The notes under the pieces were generated by a model. It worked only from the letters and a program-made list of their open reading frames with translations. It searched no databases and was not told where the DNA came from. From Thermoflexus sp. (GTDB lineage: Bacteria; Chloroflexota; Anaerolineae; B4-G1; DUEL01), in assembly GCA_028276215.1 (NCBI GenBank), contig JAPYWT010000119.1:1-7248 (forward strand): a stretch of 7,248 nucleotides of DNA, read 5' to 3'. Shown piece by piece: positions 4,854-7,248 of this stretch. Position 1 is the stretch's first letter. Each line of letters begins with the position of its first letter. A program made the translations under genes and the position numbers.

Positions 4854-6337
4854 TACGGCACCACCAGCGTCACCGCCGCCACCGTCTCCAGGTCCGGCCC
4901 CCAGATGACGGTGACGACCCGGCCCGTCCGCTGGACGCAGGCCGCTCCCGCCGGTCCGCTCCAGAAGGCCCCCCGCCCGTTCAGGCCTGTGGCGGGCAGG
5001 TTCAACAATTTCTGCAAATCCTTCGGGTCGGCGGCAACCAGCGGCGGGGTGCGGAAGCGAGGGACCAGCAGGTGGTAGGCGCGCTCAAACTCCACCGCCT
5101 CGTCCCGGGTCTCCCAGGCCAGCCGCCAGACGATGACCTGGCGGCCTGTCCCGTCCTCCCAGAGGGTGAACGTATCCCCGGCCCAGCCGTCGGCGGCGCG
5201 GCGGGCCGCCCCGTCGTCGTCCAGGTAGGCCGCCAGATGCAGGCCGACCAGAAACTCGCCGACGGTGTCCCGCCGGACCAACTTCCAGCCTTTGCCCAGA
5301 GCCGCCGTCAGGTCCGGGACGGCCGGTTCCAGCGGGGGACGGCGGTCCCGGTAGCGCTCCGGATGCAGGACTTCCTGGGTGGTGCACGGCGGGGCGGCGT
5401 AGGCCCGGTTGACGGCGGCCCAGCCACCGTCGGCGTCCAGCGCGGCGACAAAGCGCGCCCCGTCCCGATAGGGGAAAAGGCGGATTTCCTCAAACGCCGC
5501 GACGCTGCTGAGGGGCGCGTAGGTCGGCTCCTCAGCCCCCGCCGCCAGACGGGCCAGACGGTCCACCTCCTGTGGGTCGGCAGCCACTCCGGCGTAGCGC
5601 GCAGTGGTGAGGACGGCGTCCCCTTCCACCAGGGCCCGCCGGGCCAGCGCGGCGTCGGCGGTGGGCCGACAGGCGGCGGTCAGAGGGACGCGCGGGGGCT
5701 CGGCACCGTCGCCCAGCAGAAACGCGTTGTCCTGCAGCGCGTGGGCCAGGGTGTGGACCAGGGCCAGTTCGTCGTCGGGGGTAGCGGGCCCCCGGCCCGC
5801 CACCAGCAGAATCTGTCGCCCCGCCGGGACATAGAGGCTGAAGACCCGGGCCGCCTGCGCGGTGACGTCCGGCAGCGGCAACGGGTCCAGCCGGGGTACC
5901 AGTCCCAGCAGACCGTAGAGACCCAGCGCCTCCTGGGGCCGAAGGTCGCCGTACCGCTGCAGAAGGTAGAGCGCGATCTCCCGCTCCGACGGGAAGGAGA
6001 CGGGGAACTGCTCCACCGGCGGAAGGTCCCGCACCCGGGCCAGGATGCGGGCGACCTCGTGGACGGCGCGGGCGCTCTGAATCTGGGAGAGGGGGACGGC
6101 CCGGGTGGGGGTGGGGACGGCCGTCGGGGAGGGTGTCGGTTCGGTCGGAGAGGCCTCCGCGCGGGTCGTGGGGGCCCCCAGGGGCGACGCCGGCTCCTGC
6201 GGCGACGGGAGCGGGGAGAGCGCGGCCAGTCGGCGCATCGTGGTGGTCACGGTGTAGGCCAGCAGGCCGAACACCACGACCACCGCGGTCGCCATCAGGG
6301 CCAGGATCAACCGCTGGCGGGGAGTGAACCCCCTCAC
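4853..6337 (-). CDS. Membrane-anchored zincin-like (metallopeptidase-type) protein lacking the catalytic Glu
   Basis: The protein has 494 residues: a short positive N-terminus, a membrane segment at about 9-31, a Pro/Thr/Ser-rich linker (about 41-83), then a large exported domain. A zincin-like helix VHTLAHALQD (194-203) is followed by the conserved LVEGDAVL (236-243). Homologues I recall carry HExxHALQDQ there; here it is HTLAH (195-199), so both His and the downstream Glu238 remain but the catalytic Glu is Thr196. The stretch FVAALDADGGWAAVNRAY (296-313) and LHPERY (324-329) are also typical of that family. It may bind zinc without cleaving, or be a degenerate scaffold. The GTG start at 6337 overlaps the RNase PH stop as GTGA, and AGGAGGAGG lies 7 bases upstream, so translation is probably coupled. 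The alternative, an active enzyme using another residue, cannot be excluded. Confidence 0.78.
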   Translation of the reverse strand: MRGFTPRQRLILALMATAVVVVFGLLAYTVTTTMRRLAALSPLPSPQEPASPLGAPTTRAEASPTEPTPSPTAVPTPTRAVPLSQIQSARAVHEVARILARVRDLPPVEQFPVSFPSEREIALYLLQRYGDLRPQEALGLYGLLGLVPRLDPLPLPDVTAQAARVFSLYVPAGRQILLVAGRGPATPDDELALVHTLAHALQDNAFLLGDGAEPPRVPLTAACRPTADAALARRALVEGDAVLTTARYAGVAADPQEVDRLARLAAGAEEPTYAPLSSVAAFEEIRLFPYRDGARFVAALDADGGWAAVNRAYAAPPCTTQEVLHPERYRDRRPPLEPAVPDLTAALGKGWKLVRRDTVGEFLVGLHLAAYLDDDGAARRAADGWAGDTFTLWEDGTGRQVIVWRLAWETRDEAVEFERAYHLLVPRFRTPPLVAADPKDLQKLLNLPATGLNGRGAFWSGPAGAACVQRTGRVVTVIWGPDLETVAAVTLVVP

Positions 6338-7050
6338 CGCAGCGCCTCCTCCTGGGCCGCGATGAGCGCCGCGATACCCCGACGGGCCAGGTCCAGCATC
6401 TGCAACAGCCGGTTTCGGGAGAACAGGGCCCCCTCCGCCGTCCCCTGCACTTCCACGAACCGCCCGTCTCCGGTCATCACCACGTTCAGGTCCACCTCAG
6501 CCTGGCTATCCTCCTCGTAGCAGAGGTCCAGCCGGACCTCCCCCTGCACCACGCCGACGCTGACGGCCGCGATGGGGGTGCGAATGAGGTCCGGGGGGAC
6601 GACGCCCCGGGCGGCCAGCCGGCGCAGGGCCAGGGCCAGCGCGACGTACCCGCCGGTGACGGCAGCGGTGCGGGTGCCGCCGTCGGCCTGCAGGACGTCG
6701 CAGTCCAGGATCAGAGTCCGCTCCCCCAGTCGGGCCAGGTCCAGGCCGGCGCGCAGGGAGCGCCCGATGAAGCGGCGAATCTCCTGCGTTCGCCCGCCGG
6801 TCAGGCCGTTCTCGCGGGGCGTGCGGGTGTGGGTGGAACGGGGGAGCAGCGCGTACTCCGCCGTCAGCCAGCCCTGCCCGGAACCGGCCAGCCAGCGCGG
6901 TACCCCCTCCTGCAGGGTGAGGTTGCAGAGCACGCGGGTCCGCCCCCACTCCACCAGGACCGACCCCTCCGGGTAGTCCACGTAGTCCAGGATGAAGCGG
7001 ACGGGGCGGAGTTCGTCGGGCCGTCGTCCATCGGGTCGGGAAGATGCCAT
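6334..7050 (-). CDS. rph: Ribonuclease PH (tRNA 3' end phosphorolytic exonuclease)
   Basis: The 238-residue protein is full length and matches RNase PH throughout: RPDGRRPDELRPV (5-17), EGSVLVEWGRTRVLC (28-42), GWLTAEYALLPRST (60-73), GRTQEIRRFIGRSLR (86-100), the phosphate-binding GGTRTAA (124-130), YEEDSQAEVDLNVVM (178-192) and FVEVQGTAEG (198-207). Arg87, the GTR at 125-127 and the acidic residues Asp181 and Asp187 correspond, shifted by one, to the catalytic and phosphate-binding residues known from E. coli RNase PH. It trims precursor tRNA 3' ends in the cytoplasm using inorganic phosphate, working as a hexamer. The ATG at 7050 is chosen because it gives the standard N-terminus and has GGAAAGAG just upstream; an in-frame TTG at 7071 lies inside an inverted repeat and is not credible. 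It follows the TPR gene after 47 bases and overlaps the next gene by GTGA. Confidence 0.97.
   Translation of the reverse strand: MASSRPDGRRPDELRPVRFILDYVDYPEGSVLVEWGRTRVLCNLTLQEGVPRWLAGSGQGWLTAEYALLPRSTHTRTPRENGLTGGRTQEIRRFIGRSLRAGLDLARLGERTLILDCDVLQADGGTRTAAVTGGYVALALALRRLAARGVVPPDLIRTPIAAVSVGVVQGEVRLDLCYEEDSQAEVDLNVVMTGDGRFVEVQGTAEGALFSRNRLLQMLDLARRGIAALIAAQEEALR
6345..6353 (-). promoter_or_regulatory. Shine-Dalgarno for the zincin-like gene, inside the rph coding end
   Basis: The minus strand reads AGGAGGAGG, 7 bases before the GTG at 6337. It lies within the last codons of rph and supports both the unusual GTG start and translational coupling through the GTGA overlap. Confidence 0.75.
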
Positions 7051-7062
7051 TTCTCTTTCCAA

Positions 7063-7090
7063 GTAGGACAACTGCTCGCAGTTGTCCTAC
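7063..7090. repeat. Perfect 28-base inverted repeat upstream of rph
   Basis: The arms GTAGGACAACTGC (7063-7075) and GCAGTTGTCCTAC (7078-7090) are exact reverse complements around a 2-base centre. As RNA this would form a 12-bp stem with a 4-base loop. It lies 7 bases after the TPR stop codon and 12 bases before the rph ATG, with the rph ribosome binding site between. There is no T-run after the stem on either strand, so it is not a classic intrinsic terminator. It could be a dimeric repressor operator, an RNA processing or stability hairpin, or one copy of a dispersed palindromic repeat. Confidence 0.85.
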
Positions 7091-7097
7091 AAAATGT

Positions 7098-7248
7098 TCA
7101 CGGCGTCCCGCCGGTGATCGGGGAAGAGGGTTGCAGTTGCCCCAGCAGTTGCTCTATGGCCGGTTTCTGGTCCTCCGGAGCCATCTGGAGCGCGGTCTGG
7201 GCCTCCGCCAGCGCCATCTCCGGGGCCCCCATCCGATAGTAGGCAATC
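7098..7248 (-). CDS. C-terminal end of a TPR-repeat protein (5' part outside window)
   Basis: Only the last 49 residues and the stop codon at 7098-7100 are in the window. They contain one clear tetratricopeptide repeat half: AYYRMGAPEMALAEAQTAL followed by QMAPEDQ, the usual TPR spacing of Tyr, Gly, Ala, Ala and Pro. A short Pro/Ser/Gly tail ends the protein. TPR repeats mediate protein-protein contact; nothing here reveals the partner or the rest of the architecture. It is on the same strand as rph and 47 bases upstream, so the two may share a transcript unless the inverted repeat at 7063-7090 separates them. Confidence 0.8.
   Translation of the reverse strand, partial: IAYYRMGAPEMALAEAQTALQMAPEDQKPAIEQLLGQLQPSSPITGGTP

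Noticed and set aside
3076..4908. Long plus-strand open frame opposite the methyltransferase
   Set aside because: It is antisense to a gene with clear methyltransferase motifs, is rich in Arg, Pro and Gly as GC-rich shadow frames are, and ends by translating the heptamer array into repeated Gln-Ser-Ala.
4316..6520. Plus-strand open frame of 734 codons
   Set aside because: It lies opposite the methyltransferase, zincin-like and rph genes; its composition is low-complexity Arg/Gly/Gln and no family motif is visible. Long stop-free shadows are expected at this GC content.
7051..7071. TTG at 7071 as rph start
   Set aside because: It lies in the inverted repeat, while ATG 7050 gives the standard RNase PH N-terminus with a ribosome binding site just upstream.
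7063..7090. Intrinsic terminator
   Set aside because: No run of T follows the stem on the minus strand (CTTGGAAAG) and none follows on the plus strand.

Overview
The window is GC-rich (visibly 65-70% over most of its length) and codes almost entirely on the minus strand. Eight genes are read right to left, two of them cut by the window edges. Long Thr-Pro linkers following a single membrane anchor (two genes), a LysM protein with a zinc ribbon, and a membrane-anchored zincin-like protein of a type I associate with Chloroflexota together suggest a Chloroflexota bacterium, perhaps Anaerolineae-like. This is inference from gene style, not from a marker gene.

In transcription order the layout is: the C-terminus of a TPR protein (7248-7098); RNase PH (7050-6334); a membrane-anchored metallopeptidase-like protein that lacks the catalytic Glu (6337-4853); a beta-class DNA methyltransferase (4782-3112); a probable type II restriction endonuclease (3131-2181); a SanA/YdcF-like DUF218 membrane protein (2215-1559); an HD-domain phosphohydrolase (1488-919); and a zinc-ribbon/LysM membrane protein (855 to beyond base 1). 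Four junctions are tight. RNase PH and the peptidase-like gene share a 4-base GTGA overlap, MTase and REase overlap by 20 bases, and REase and DUF218 overlap by 35 bases. The whole block could be one or a few operons with a restriction-modification pair in the middle.

The most unusual structure is in the gaps. All four non-overlapping junctions carry a repeat element. Three hold head-to-tail arrays of a 7-base unit, each with a different unit: TGGTCAT at 856-930, GAAACGT at 1502-1559 and ATCWGCA at 4784-4853. These arrays almost fill the spacers and run into the neighbouring stop codons. The fourth gap holds a perfect 13-bp inverted repeat with a 2-base centre, just upstream of the RNase PH ribosome binding site.

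The methyltransferase is also unusual. Its N-terminal third looks like a decayed second copy of the methyltransferase fold, without the DPPY motif or the AdoMet-binding glycine motif, and its C-terminus resembles a homing-endonuclease-associated repeat. I found no RNA genes, CRISPR array, insertion sequence or convincing intrinsic terminator.
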